A stretch of DNA of 64,000 nt from Paenibacillus sp. SZ31 (GTDB lineage Bacteria; Bacillota; Bacilli; Paenibacillales; Paenibacillaceae). The stretch lies in NCBI RefSeq assembly GCF_012912005.1, contig NZ_JABBEA010000019.1, forward strand, positions 48,226 to 112,225, in the 5' to 3' direction. The notes below the pieces were generated by a model that saw only the letters and a list, made by a program, of their open reading frames with translations, did no database searches and had not been told where the DNA came from. Made by a program: the position numbers and the translations under genes. Shown here piece by piece: positions 1 to 8,450 of the stretch (position 1 is the first letter of the stretch; the number at the start of each line of letters is the position of its first letter).

Positions 1-557
1 GTGGTAACCATGAAGTCATGATGCGAGGTACGTTCGCCAATATTCGTATTCGTAACCAGGTGGCTCCGGGCACCGAGGGTGGTATTACGAAGTACCTGCC
101 AACAGACGAAGAAATGTCCATCTACGATGCTTCCATGAAGTATCAGGATGAAGGACAGAACCTGATCGTCATCGCTGGTAAAGAGTATGGTACAGGAAGC
201 TCCCGTGACTGGGCGGCAAAAGGAACATTCCTGCTCGGCGTCAAAGCCGTTATCGCAGAAAGCTTCGAGCGGATTCACCGTAGTAACCTGGTCGGCATGG
301 GTGTAATGCCATTGCAATTCCAGGAAGGTCACGGTTGGTCCAGCCTCGGCCTGAACGGACGTGAAACGTATGACATTACTGGCCTCAGCAATGATGTGAA
401 GCCAGGACAAGAGTTGAAAGTAACTGTAACTCGTGAAGACGGTACACAGTTCGACTTCCCTGTTATCGCTCGTCTGGACAGCATGGTTGACGTGGATTAC
501 TACCATAACGGCGGTATCCTGCAAACCGTATTGCGTCAAATGATGAAAAAAGCTTAA
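1..557 (+). CDS. acnA: Aconitate hydratase, C-terminal part (partial)
   Basis: The gene enters from the left edge; the reading frame begins at base 3 and ends with TAA at 555-557. The product would interconvert citrate and isocitrate in the TCA cycle in the cytoplasm. The visible 184 residues are the C-terminal swivel domain: GNHEVMMRGTFANIRIRNQ near the start, then KEYGTGSSRDWAAKG, which carries the substrate-binding Ser-Ser-Arg, then SNLVGMGVMPLQF. These are typical of the monomeric AcnA/CitB aconitases. The Fe-S cysteines lie upstream and are not visible. A strong terminator follows 30 bases after the stop, so this is the last gene of its transcript. Confidence 0.96.
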   Translation, partial: GNHEVMMRGTFANIRIRNQVAPGTEGGITKYLPTDEEMSIYDASMKYQDEGQNLIVIAGKEYGTGSSRDWAAKGTFLLGVKAVIAESFERIHRSNLVGMGVMPLQFQEGHGWSSLGLNGRETYDITGLSNDVKPGQELKVTVTREDGTQFDFPVIARLDSMVDVDYYHNGGILQTVLRQMMKKA

Positions 558-589
558 TGACATGAATCATTAATGTGATGAAGTTATAC

Positions 590-637
590 AAAAAGCTCCC
601 AGTTACGTGTAATCAGCACGTGGCGGGGAGCTTTTTG
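590..637 (+). terminator. Rho-independent terminator after aconitase
   Basis: AAAAAGCTCCC at 590-600 pairs with GGGGAGCTTTTT around 625-636, with an inner GTG/CAC stem, and a T run follows. It is symmetrical enough to also end the leftward gene at 665-979. Confidence 0.85.
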
Positions 638-664
638 ACTTTGCTTTTCATAATGGGGATATGT

Positions 665-979
665 TTAAAAATCAATCTTCAAGCCAACTTCCGAATCATC
701 AGGTGGCTCAGCAATGCGATATATACCTCTGCAGTTTAATTTCTCTACGTTAATCCAGTCTACAAACTCATCTCCTCCGTAGCATCTTACAAAAACGGCA
801 TATTCCAGCTCACCCTCATAATTAATGGACTCCATGTATTCTGTGAATGGATGTTTCCCCTCTATACTCTGCAAAAAATCTGAAAATTCAATTCTCCACT
901 CTTCCATCTTCTCTGCATATTGATCGGGGACATAATAGTAGAAACCATCTGGCGTATAGTGCGATATCTTCATTATCAT
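665..979 (-). CDS. Hypothetical protein, 104 aa
   Basis: I do not recognise this family. The start ATG at 979 has AGGAGG eight bases upstream, which makes it a convincing gene. The product is acidic and rich in aromatic residues (YYYVPDQYAEKMEEW near the N-terminus). It has no signal peptide or membrane segment, so it is probably a small soluble cytoplasmic protein. It lies 35 bases downstream of the gene at 1015-1413 on the same strand and may be cotranscribed with it. Nothing in the sequence points to a function. Confidence 0.6.
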   Translation of the reverse strand: MIMKISHYTPDGFYYYVPDQYAEKMEEWRIEFSDFLQSIEGKHPFTEYMESINYEGELEYAVFVRCYGGDEFVDWINVEKLNCRGIYRIAEPPDDSEVGLKIDF

Positions 980-1014
980 CTGAAAGGCCTCCTATCAGCT
1001 TGTCGGGTAACGGT

Positions 1015-1413
1015 CTAGAGTTTTAAGATCTCTATACCTTCTTTTAGAAATGATGAGACAAGCGTATGATATTCAATTCCATGTGCTAATTCCTCTTTGG
1101 TTTTATGTATCAGATAGTAGGAATATTTCTGCATCAACTCATGCTCGTTTAACTCAATGGGAAGGTTAATAATCTCAACGTCTTCCGAATTAAAATGATA
1201 CCGATACCCTCTTTCTGACCTTCCTACGTTCATCACTGTTTGGATGACCATTAATTCATCACGCGTGACACTATTTATTAAACCGGATCTTCTCTGTTCC
1301 ATACCAAGTATGATCTCTTCACCCTGTTGATCAATCTTAGCCTTAACAATTTCGCTTTCAATTTGTATAATGGCTTTCATTGTTCCTGCTAGTTTTTTAG
1401 CTAATGAATACAA
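1015..1413 (-). CDS. Hypothetical protein, 132 aa
   Basis: The best start is TTG at 1413, seven bases after a perfect AAAGGAGG. The product is soluble and mixed alpha/beta by composition. It has a Lys/Glu-rich first half (IQIESEIVKAKIDQQGEEI) and a C-terminal half rich in Tyr and His. I see no catalytic motif, signal sequence or membrane segment, and I do not recognise the family. It is followed at short distance by the other unknown gene (665-979), so the pair may form a two-gene operon. The 237 bases between it and the VanZ-like gene hold only a weak hairpin (GTGCA-ATC-TGCAC near 1540). Confidence 0.6.
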   Translation of the reverse strand: MYSLAKKLAGTMKAIIQIESEIVKAKIDQQGEEIILGMEQRRSGLINSVTRDELMVIQTVMNVGRSERGYRYHFNSEDVEIINLPIELNEHELMQKYSYYLIHKTKEELAHGIEYHTLVSSFLKEGIEILKL

Positions 1414-1649
1414 TGTATGTCCTCCTTTTTTGTAAGGAATAGGTACTAACGCATCATCTCTACTCTACCTTATTGGCGATGTTCCTCGCAAAGTTCACTG
1501 ATTCTATCCTAAATATTACACCTTACGAAACAGCAAAAAAACTCCCCGTAACGTGCAATCTGCACAGTGATGGAGAGCCTTTAGTTTCAGTATAAAAATG
1601 CTCGTTTTTGCTTAAAATTCAACTTCCTTTTAATGCCCAATGCCATTTC

Positions 1650-2210
1650 TTACACGTGACTTTCCTTAGAATTTAACTTCTTCGTCGTCACGCGGGATCC
1701 TCCTCCCACCAGCACCTTTTTCAGACCCATAGCCATAGTGAAAACAATATATCCAATCAAGCCGCCGAGCGTATTGAGCATCAGATCATCCACATCAAAT
1801 ATGCCCATGCCCGTCACTAACTGTGTCACTTCATAGCCCAGACTGAGCAGCAGAGACAGCAAGAGTACCTTTACGCCAGAGAATAACTTGTTGCCTGTTA
1901 ACACAGGAATGAAGATGCCGAGTGGGATAAAAGCCAGTATATTGCCTACCAGGTGGATTGCGGTACCTGGACGATGTAAAGACAGGCTGTTCCAATCTCG
2001 TGAGATTTCCTGAAATGGCGTCAGGTTGACGGTTCGCGTATGGATCAGATCAGGTTGTTGCAAGAACGCCATAAGTCGATCCTTCACGATGCCAAAGTCG
2101 ACTGAGCTTCCTTTGAACAGGATTAGCTTCGTCAACAGATATAAATAGATAATGAAAACGGCAATCCAAAGGATGTAATGTTTGCTTTTCTTCTGGTTGT
2201 TGTGCTTCAT
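1650..2210 (-). CDS. VanZ-like membrane protein
   Basis: The 186-residue protein has about five hydrophobic segments: residues 11-31, one near 85-105 after the conserved NLTPFQEI motif, then 110-128, 135-150 and 150-165. The NLTPF motif, HLVGNILAFIPLG and the GYEVTQLVTGMGIFDVDDLMLNTLGG stretch define the VanZ family. In Tn1546 VanZ gives low-level teicoplanin resistance by an unsettled mechanism; chromosomal homologues are common in Bacillota. It is the last gene of the leftward vanR-vanS-vanY-vanZ-like cluster, 28 bases after the vanY-like gene. Its ribosome binding site is AAAGGAGG. Confidence 0.9.
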   Translation of the reverse strand: MKHNNQKKSKHYILWIAVFIIYLYLLTKLILFKGSSVDFGIVKDRLMAFLQQPDLIHTRTVNLTPFQEISRDWNSLSLHRPGTAIHLVGNILAFIPLGIFIPVLTGNKLFSGVKVLLLSLLLSLGYEVTQLVTGMGIFDVDDLMLNTLGGLIGYIVFTMAMGLKKVLVGGGSRVTTKKLNSKESHV

Positions 2211-2238
2211 GTTGTTTTGCCTCCTTTGCGTTGCCTTG

Positions 2239-3102
2239 TTATTTCTTTACGGTGACAATGACGCCATCCATGTTATCTCCCGATATTTCAGTGTGGCCTT
2301 GCTCAGGTATGTAAACGGTCGTATCTTGGGTGACCCTATAATAGCGGATGTGATACTCCTCACCCTCTACTTCCACAGTAATGTTCTCTTTCTCTTTTAG
2401 CAAATCCAGATACTGTTCCAGCACCAGATTATTTTTATACATGACAGCACTGTGCGGCAGCCCTACATATCGAAAATGCCATGGTTCATACTGTATACCC
2501 GTGATGCGCACTTTATCCTTCGGGTAACGCAAAATAAATCCGTATTTCCATGCATTCTTCTCCAGCCAGGCTCCCTCTGGTGCTTCATTCATGGCAGCCA
2601 AGCTTGAACCAACATCCAGGGATAAGCCGAGATTGTGCTCACTGTGACCCGCAGGAAGTGCGTAGTCTGAACCCTTTTCACGAAATAACTCATCCTGCTT
2701 TTCAAAGTCCCTGTACCCGCTGCTGACGAGAAAATATCGGACTCCCTCTTCGCCTGCTGCTTCAACCATCTTCCGAAACTCCTGCGCCACCTGTCGTGAT
2801 AACATGATTTTCTGATCCAGTATCCCATATCCACGAAGCAGATCATCCTCATGTGCCACATATACAATATCGGATTTAACCCCTTCCGGGTGAACGGGGT
2901 ACTGCTTATCAACCAGTAACAAGTTTCCTTTATGTACCTGATCCTGAATATTTCCCGTGACAGATACGGTATAACCTGCAGGATTTTCACGCGTATTCTG
3001 AATCTCGATCGGCAATTCATTCTTCTGCTGAAGCCCTCCCGGTGATTGCGTAACGATATATCCGATCAAAATGATACATATCAAAAAGCCCCACTTCTTC
3101 AT
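2239..3102 (-). CDS. VanY-like D-alanyl-D-alanine carboxypeptidase (M15B)
   Basis: A zinc peptidase expected to remove the terminal D-Ala from peptidoglycan pentapeptide outside the membrane. I place the start at ATG 3102, with AAAAGGAGGA upstream, rather than at an earlier in-frame codon; this gives 287 residues with an N-terminal hydrophobic anchor (residues 4-18). The M15B zinc site is complete: SEHNLGLSLDV gives His156 and Asp163, and EPWHF gives Glu206 and His209. The substrate-side motif SSGYRDFEKQ is at about 128-136. The C-terminal 60 residues are extra and unassigned. It lies between the vanS-like and vanZ-like genes, so it is probably induced by that two-component system. In van clusters VanY removes residual D-Ala-ending precursors. 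Confidence 0.92.
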   Translation of the reverse strand: MKKWGFLICIILIGYIVTQSPGGLQQKNELPIEIQNTRENPAGYTVSVTGNIQDQVHKGNLLLVDKQYPVHPEGVKSDIVYVAHEDDLLRGYGILDQKIMLSRQVAQEFRKMVEAAGEEGVRYFLVSSGYRDFEKQDELFREKGSDYALPAGHSEHNLGLSLDVGSSLAAMNEAPEGAWLEKNAWKYGFILRYPKDKVRITGIQYEPWHFRYVGLPHSAVMYKNNLVLEQYLDLLKEKENITVEVEGEEYHIRYYRVTQDTTVYIPEQGHTEISGDNMDGVIVTVKK

Positions 3103-3201
3103 GCTTGTTCCTCCTTTTACCTCATACATCAAGGATAGACAACACAAGTTAAAGAAAAAGCAGGGCAATTTTAAAGTTTTTCTTAAATTTGACGTCGAAC
3201 C

Positions 3202-4290
3202 TTATTGGAATACGGGCAAACGAACTTCGAATAACGTCCTTACCACATCGCTCTGAGCCGAGATCGTACCGTCATGCTGCTCCACTATATTGCGAGCGAT
3301 AAACAGGCCGAGGCCTGTCCCACCCTCCTGAGGGGTCCTGGCACGATCTCCGGTGTAATACATATCGAAGATATGCGGTAATTCTTCCGGACGAATATGT
3401 CCACCATAGTTAATCACCTGAATGATGATCTGTTCTGCATCCCGATATCCGTTAATATCCACATACATGCCATCCTTGCCGTGTCGTGCAGCGTTAATCA
3501 GCAGATTCTCGAACACACGTGCCAGCAACTCGCCATCACCAGAGACCGTAAGGTCAGTGTCTATTTTTAATCGGGCGACTAGTTGGTTCTTTTCAAATAC
3601 AGGATAGAGTTCCTCGTTCATCTGCTTCAGCAGCTCACTAAGATCCAACTGTATCTTGTTTATAGGCAACATGCCATAGTTCATGCGAGTAATTTCAAAC
3701 AAATCATCAATCAGTTTCTCCAGACGTTGTGATTTGGTGAATGCAATCGCTGTAAAATGCCGAACCTGCTCCTCTGTCAGCTGATCATCCTTCATGAGCA
3801 GATCCAAATATCCAAGCACAGACGTCAGCGGTGTCCGCAGGTCATGCGCCAGATTGACGACAAGCTGGTCCTTACTATTTTCAGCAAAATCCCCTCGTTT
3901 CACCGCTTCCCTCAGCTTCTCACTTGCCAGATTCACATCCTCCGCAATCGTGCCTAACTCGTCCTTCGAGGAGATCTGCACACGATGCTGAAAGTCCCCA
4001 TTGGCCAAATGCCTGATCCCTGTGGAAATGTCCTTGAAATACGTCGCGTAGGGTTTGGTAAACCAGAAGAAAAATAGAATGGCAAGAGGGATAAATAAGA
4101 TCAGGAAGAAATAGATATCCCCGATACTTCTCATAAAATGACGATATTCAGCGAGCTGATCTTCTGCACGGACACCCGAATAATAGGCTTGCATAAGCTT
4201 ATAAATCCCATAAGTGATTGCTCCAGAGGCAAGCATGCTTAACCCTAACAACATAATCATGGTTGTGCGAAAACTTCTTCGTTTAGTCAT
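3202..4290 (-). CDS. VanS-like sensor histidine kinase
   Basis: This 362-residue membrane kinase has transmembrane segments at about 11-31 and 58-78 with only a short extracellular loop between them. A HAMP domain follows (KPYATYFKDISTGI onward), then the H-box NLAHDLRTPLTS with phosphoacceptor His149, an N-box (FENLLINAARHG) and G-boxes ending in GTGLGLFIARNIVEQHDG. The start overlaps the end of the response-regulator gene by eight bases, which implies translational coupling. The small loop resembles VanS and intramembrane-sensing kinases. Its ligand cannot be told from sequence; an envelope signal is likely because VanY- and VanZ-like genes follow. Confidence 0.92.
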   Translation of the reverse strand: MTKRRSFRTTMIMLLGLSMLASGAITYGIYKLMQAYYSGVRAEDQLAEYRHFMRSIGDIYFFLILFIPLAILFFFWFTKPYATYFKDISTGIRHLANGDFQHRVQISSKDELGTIAEDVNLASEKLREAVKRGDFAENSKDQLVVNLAHDLRTPLTSVLGYLDLLMKDDQLTEEQVRHFTAIAFTKSQRLEKLIDDLFEITRMNYGMLPINKIQLDLSELLKQMNEELYPVFEKNQLVARLKIDTDLTVSGDGELLARVFENLLINAARHGKDGMYVDINGYRDAEQIIIQVINYGGHIRPEELPHIFDMYYTGDRARTPQEGGTGLGLFIARNIVEQHDGTISAQSDVVRTLFEVRLPVFQ

Positions 4291-4978
4291 TAAACGTGTA
4301 CCCCACGCCCCAGATGGTTTTAATAAACTTGTTCTTATTCACATCTTCTCCCAACTTTTTGCGCAGGGTGCGAATATGGACCATCACGGTATTCCCACTC
4401 TCATAATAGGCTTCTCCCCATACCTGTTCAAAAATATTTTCTGCACTGAACACCTGCTTGGGGTGGCTCGCGAGCAGATACAGAATGTCGAACTCCTTCG
4501 GTGTTAGTTCCACTGGTTTGCCATAGAGTGTAACGCGATGTTGATCTGGCGTGATGATGAGCCCGCCCTTCTCCAGAATGGAGCGCTGAACAGGCGCAGA
4601 CTGGCTGAATTGCAGTGAACGACGTAATTGAGAGTTAACACGGGCAACAAGTTCCATCGGATTAAACGGTTTGGTCATATAATCATCCGCACCCATCACG
4701 AGTCCCGTAATTTTGTCCATATCTGACGTTTTGGCACTCAGGAAAATGATCGGTAAATGATGCTGCTCCCGAATTTTACGGGTCACCTCATACCCATCCA
4801 TGCCAGGCATCATAATGTCCAGAATCGCCAAATCTATCGCTTGGGTCTGAACAGCTTGTACCGCCGCCTTCCCGTCAAAGGCCTTAACGATGTGATATCC
4901 TTCTTTTTGTAAATGTAAAGCAACCAGATCAGCGATCTCAACTTCATCGTCTGCGATCAGAATCGTAATTCGCTTCAT
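4283..4978 (-). CDS. VanR-like response regulator (OmpR family)
   Basis: The 231-residue regulator has a receiver domain (residues 3-115) with the acidic pair Asp10/Asp11, phosphoacceptor Asp54 in LAILDIMMPGMDG and Lys103 in MTKPF. An OmpR-type winged helix occupies about 130-230 (LTPKEFDILYLL, HIRTLRKKLGED, IKTIWGVGYTF). It heads the leftward cluster; AGGAGTG lies nine bases before the ATG, and a TATAAT sits on the minus strand at 5016-5011. The partner kinase overlaps its 3' end. It probably controls the vanY/vanZ-like genes behind it and itself. The divergent WYL gene starts 84 bases away. Confidence 0.93.
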   Translation of the reverse strand: MKRITILIADDEVEIADLVALHLQKEGYHIVKAFDGKAAVQAVQTQAIDLAILDIMMPGMDGYEVTRKIREQHHLPIIFLSAKTSDMDKITGLVMGADDYMTKPFNPMELVARVNSQLRRSLQFSQSAPVQRSILEKGGLIITPDQHRVTLYGKPVELTPKEFDILYLLASHPKQVFSAENIFEQVWGEAYYESGNTVMVHIRTLRKKLGEDVNKNKFIKTIWGVGYTFND

Positions 4979-5062
4979 TGCTTATTCCACTCCTATGTGT
5001 GATGCTGGGCATTATAACATATTTGAATCCAACAGATAAACCAATGAAAGGAATACATAGAT

Positions 5063-6013
5063 ATGAAACTTGAGCGTTTGTTAGCCATTGTAGTGCTGCT
5101 GATCAATCGTGGACGAGTACAAGCCAAAGACTTGGCAGATACGTTTGAAGTATCCATTCGGACCATCTATCGGGACATCGACACATTGGGCCAAGCTGGC
5201 ATTCCGGTGGTGACGTATCAAGGGGCAAGTGGTGGCATTGGTTTGGCTGAGGGCTATCGTCTGGATCGAAACGTATTAACAGACAAGGACCTCGCTTCCA
5301 TCGTCACGGCGCTGCGCAGTGTATCCACCTCTCATGCCAATGCGGCACGTGAGCTTCTGGTGGAAAAACTCAGCAGTATCGTGCCTGAAGCCAAGAATGA
5401 TGATTTCCAGGCCAATACCAATCGTTTCATCGTTGATTATTCAACCTGGACGCATCCCGAAGCCCTACAAATCAAGCTTCAGCTTATCGAGCAGGGCATG
5501 GATCAATTACGCCCCGTCACCTTTACCTACTGCAGTGCGGAAGGTATCCATACTCACCGAACTGCCGACCCTCATACCATAGTACTCAAGAAGCATTCCT
5601 GGTACCTGTATGCCTTTTGCCACGAGCGGAATCAATTTCGCATGTTCAAGCTTGTGCGCATGCAAGATGTCACACTTGCTGATGAGCGCTTCGAGCGTAA
5701 AATAATTAACCCACAGGACAGACCCTGGCAACAAGAATGGACCCGTCCAGACAATCAGGCTGGGTTAACCATGAAATTCCATGCTCGCGTCCGTCATATT
5801 GCGGAAGAATGGTTTGGGATCGAGAACGTCATGCCTGATGGGACTGGGTATTATATCAGCCAGGCTGCTTTTCCAGAGGATGCGTGGTTATATGGGTTCA
5901 TTCTGGGCTTCGGCGCAGATGTTGAGGTATTGGAACCGCAGCATATTCGAGACGAGATCTGCCGTATCGCCGAGCAAATTGTACAAAATTATATGCCTCA
6001 GACTCAAACCTGA
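5063..6013 (+). CDS. WYL-domain HTH transcriptional regulator (YafY type)
   Basis: The protein has 316 residues. An N-terminal HTH_11 domain spans about residues 6-60 (LLLINRGRVQAKDLADTF, then VSIRTIYRDIDTLGQAGIPV), followed by a WYL domain at about 140-220 with the diagnostic HSWYLYAFCHERNQFRMFKLVRM, and a C-terminal WCX-like extension. WYL regulators sense small ligands or nucleic acid; the ligand here is unknown. The start has GAAAGGA upstream. The next gene (zinc ribbon plus GyrI-like domain) begins 73 bases later on the same strand and may be its target or partner. It is divergent from the vanR-like gene. Confidence 0.9.
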   Translation: MKLERLLAIVVLLINRGRVQAKDLADTFEVSIRTIYRDIDTLGQAGIPVVTYQGASGGIGLAEGYRLDRNVLTDKDLASIVTALRSVSTSHANAARELLVEKLSSIVPEAKNDDFQANTNRFIVDYSTWTHPEALQIKLQLIEQGMDQLRPVTFTYCSAEGIHTHRTADPHTIVLKKHSWYLYAFCHERNQFRMFKLVRMQDVTLADERFERKIINPQDRPWQQEWTRPDNQAGLTMKFHARVRHIAEEWFGIENVMPDGTGYYISQAAFPEDAWLYGFILGFGADVEVLEPQHIRDEICRIAEQIVQNYMPQTQT

Positions 6014-6086
6014 CAGACAGCTGTCCAGTTCCTCCCCGTATACTTCAGATATATTCAATCTGTACATATACAAGGAGGAATTAATC

Positions 6087-6905
6087 ATGAACGTCACTGT
6101 ATGTCAAAGCTGCGGCATGCCGCTCACAACCCCTGCCCAATTCGGAATGGAAGCAGATGGAAGCACAACCCGTGAGTACTGTATCTATTGTTACAAAGAG
6201 GGCAAGTTCGAGCAGCCCGGTATTTCACTCGAAGGCATGACAGAGATGTGCACTGCCATTCTGAAGGACGAGGGCATGGATGAAGAATCGGCTCGTTCGA
6301 TGCTGCGTAACCAGCTTCCTTTTTTGAAACGTTGGCGCACGAATACAACAGATCAGCATGCAAATTCTCTGACGGAGAACTCAGCTGCTGCTACTCATCC
6401 GGGTCAGGTAACAACAGATCGTTCGTTCTCGACCCAGCCCATTCGTTATGTCACACTCCCCGGCAAACGTCTTGCCGGCGTATCTGCCCGCACAACCAAT
6501 GCCATTGAGATCAGTGGCAAAGGCTGTATTCAGGGACTCTGGAACAATTATTTTGCCTCAGAGCACCTCCCTGCACCGGAAGCTGCTCGCTATGGCTGTT
6601 ACGCAGATTACACCGATGGCATTACCGGAGAGTACACCATACTAGTGGGGCATGAGGCCAGCTCTGATGAAACATTACCTGAAGGATTGAATGACATTCT
6701 GCTCCCTCCTGCAACTTACGCCGTATTCACTTCCAGAAAAGGACCGATGGCAGAAGTTGTTGGCGAAGCTTGGGGAACCGTGTGGGCATGGGACAAACAA
6801 AGCGACAGGACCTTCACAGGAGATTTTGAGTTGTATGATGAACGCAGCTTGAATCCCGAAAGTGTACAAGTGGATATATACATCGCTGTTCGCCAAACTA
6901 GATAA
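6087..6905 (+). CDS. Zinc-ribbon plus GyrI-like effector-binding protein
   Basis: The start ATG at 6087 follows CAAGGAGG; a much longer in-frame extension upstream runs through the WYL gene and is not coding. Of 272 residues, the first ~85 form a putative zinc-ribbon domain with CQSCGMPL and YCIYCYKEG as metal-binding pairs, and a helical EGMTEMCTAILKDEGMDEE segment. After a Ser/Thr/Ala linker comes a GyrI/AraC effector-binding-like domain (from about 115: IRYVTLPGKRLAGVSARTTN, ending DFELYDERSLNPESVQVDIYIAV). There is no DNA-binding domain, so it may bind a small molecule or sequester a toxic one. A terminator follows at once. The two-domain arrangement occurs in Bacillota; function unproven. 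Confidence 0.8.
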   Translation: MNVTVCQSCGMPLTTPAQFGMEADGSTTREYCIYCYKEGKFEQPGISLEGMTEMCTAILKDEGMDEESARSMLRNQLPFLKRWRTNTTDQHANSLTENSAAATHPGQVTTDRSFSTQPIRYVTLPGKRLAGVSARTTNAIEISGKGCIQGLWNNYFASEHLPAPEAARYGCYADYTDGITGEYTILVGHEASSDETLPEGLNDILLPPATYAVFTSRKGPMAEVVGEAWGTVWAWDKQSDRTFTGDFELYDERSLNPESVQVDIYIAVRQTR

Positions 6906-6971
6906 AGAGTAAGATATACATCTCAGACAGAATCAAAGTTAATTCGCATCCTTCTTCATATCACATCAGCT

Positions 6972-6996
6972 GCCGAGTTTGCTCGGCGGTTTTTTG
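6972..6996 (+). terminator. Rho-independent terminator
   Basis: GCCGAG-TTTG-CTCGGC is followed by GGTTTTTTG, 66 bases after the GyrI-like gene. Confidence 0.9.
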
Positions 6997-7369
6997 TTAT
7001 ATCCGGAACTATATTACCATCGAAACAACCCGACCATGGTACCAAGTTAGTTAGCATGCTTTGCATCATTTAACCAGATAATATGCCTCATATGCCGGTA
7101 CCATTGACTTCCTTAGAATTGGGACTATTCGCATAACAACCGATTCGATCCTCCCATATCAAACCTCTCATATCAGGTCCTTTCCTCCTGAATTTCCCTA
7201 AAAACGTTTACATCTCCTTAAAACCGGGTAAAATCACTACAATCCAATTGGAATTACATTCTAAAGTCATCTATTTCGTCTAACAAGTCATATGTACCTA
7301 TATGCGCACCTGGCAACATAACCAGTCGAAATACATAATTCAAAAAAACGCATCAAAGGAGGAACCAAG
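6997..7369. other. Intergenic stretch, no gene seen
   Basis: This 373-base AT-rich stretch has no convincing coding frame. It must contain the promoter of the small gene at 7370. GGTACC occurs twice about 65 bases apart within an 8-base inverted pair (ATGGTACC / GGTACCAT), which is too short to interpret. Confidence 0.4.
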
Positions 7370-7537
7370 ATGATCCGCATGCCTATTCAGCAAATGATCC
7401 CGTACCATCACCAATATCCGCGCAACACGGCGACCACTGCTCCTAAAAAGGAGAATGAGAACACTCAAGGTCTATCCTTTCATGAAATTTTACAGCAAAA
7501 AATGGCGAAGAAAAACGCTTCTCCTTCCCTTCGATAA
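7370..7537 (+). CDS. Small hypothetical protein, 55 aa
   Basis: A short frame with an excellent ribosome binding site (AAAGGAGG, seven bases before ATG), ending with TAA at 7535-7537. The product is basic and hydrophilic; it starts MIRMPIQQMIPYHHQYPRN and ends with SFHEILQQKMAKKN. I do not recognise the family. The FHEILQQKM helix resembles the short amphipathic motifs of peptide-like binding partners, but this is only an impression. A GC-rich hairpin follows 37 bases later, so it looks like a self-contained transcription unit. There is no signal peptide or membrane segment. Confidence 0.55.
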   Translation: MIRMPIQQMIPYHHQYPRNTATTAPKKENENTQGLSFHEILQQKMAKKNASPSLR

Positions 7538-7573
7538 AAAATGAACACCGGCCGATTGCCAGTCCGGTTATCG

Positions 7574-7610
7574 ACCGTCTTTCCGCAGCTTGGCGGAAGG
7601 GCGGTTATTG
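7574..7610 (+). terminator. Possible hairpin terminator
   Basis: ACCG with TTCCGC pairs with GCGGAA and CGGT around an AGCTT loop. The following bases are only weakly T-rich (TTATT), so termination is uncertain. Confidence 0.4.
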
Positions 7611-7716
7611 GCGTTGAGCAATAAACGACTGTACAGTCCTCAGCCATGTTTCTATAATGATTACAATATCTACTGAGATCCATGACATATCCGAACTGTA
7701 AAAGGGGAATTAGCCT

Positions 7717-8406
7717 ATGATCACCATTGGTTGTTTTCACGCTCACTATTCCAACATCGCATTGATTGAGGAGGCGCTTGCTCCTTATGACGTTGAATTG
7801 GTCCATTACGTCGATCCAGGTCTGGATCGTCTTAAACATGACGCCGACTTTTCCGATGTCGTCATTCACGAGAAAGTAGCCCAGACGCTCCACTGGATCG
7901 CCGAGTGTCATGCAGATGCCATTCTGGTCACGTGTACCCTCTTTGCGACAGTACTGGAGCAGGAAGCCACACAGGTCCCTGTGCCTGTGATCGGCATAGA
8001 TGATCCGTTATTGCAGGAGATGCGGCGAGTACCGGGAGAGTACATCATCATGTTCACCAACCCTGCAACCGTTGAAGGAACGATGGCACGGGTAAATGAG
8101 GCATTACAGCAAGAGGATGAGAGTGGGCAATTTTACGTTGCCAATGTATCTAAGACGGAGGCCGTGTGCATCCCGGGGACATTTGAGTTGATTATGCGTG
8201 GAGATCAGAAAGGGTACCTCGAAGCGGTACGTGAAGGCTTACAACAGATTGCTGAACAGTATCTGGGTAAAAGGGTAATCGCAGCCCAGCTTTCTATGGC
8301 TCCCGCTGCTGCACAGGTTGCAACAGATACGGGCTTGGCAATCCATAGCCCGCTGGCATTGCTTGCAACGTATTTGGAGAAGAATTTGGGCGTGGCTCCG
8401 CAATGA
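7717..8406 (+). CDS. Asp/Glu racemase-fold protein
   Basis: The 229-residue protein has the alternating alpha/beta pattern of the aspartate/glutamate/hydantoin racemase superfamily: MITIGCFHAHYSNIALIEEAL at the start, ADAILVTCTLF with Cys73 in the middle and PVPVIGIDDPLLQEM after it. The second catalytic region, normally a Cys-Thr with a following Pro, reads VIAAQLSMAPAA here and has no cysteine. It may therefore not be a two-cysteine racemase; a non-racemase member or a binding protein is possible. The start has AAAGGGG upstream. A small membrane-protein gene follows 44 bases later and may be cotranscribed. Confidence 0.7.
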   Translation: MITIGCFHAHYSNIALIEEALAPYDVELVHYVDPGLDRLKHDADFSDVVIHEKVAQTLHWIAECHADAILVTCTLFATVLEQEATQVPVPVIGIDDPLLQEMRRVPGEYIIMFTNPATVEGTMARVNEALQQEDESGQFYVANVSKTEAVCIPGTFELIMRGDQKGYLEAVREGLQQIAEQYLGKRVIAAQLSMAPAAAQVATDTGLAIHSPLALLATYLEKNLGVAPQ

Positions 8407-8450
8407 AACCACTTACTAACTAACACCACTAATTAACGAGGTGAACTAAT

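Noticed and set aside
5781..6086. Upstream extension of the zinc-ribbon gene
   Set aside because: It overlaps the WYL gene in another frame; ATG 6087 has the only good ribosome site.
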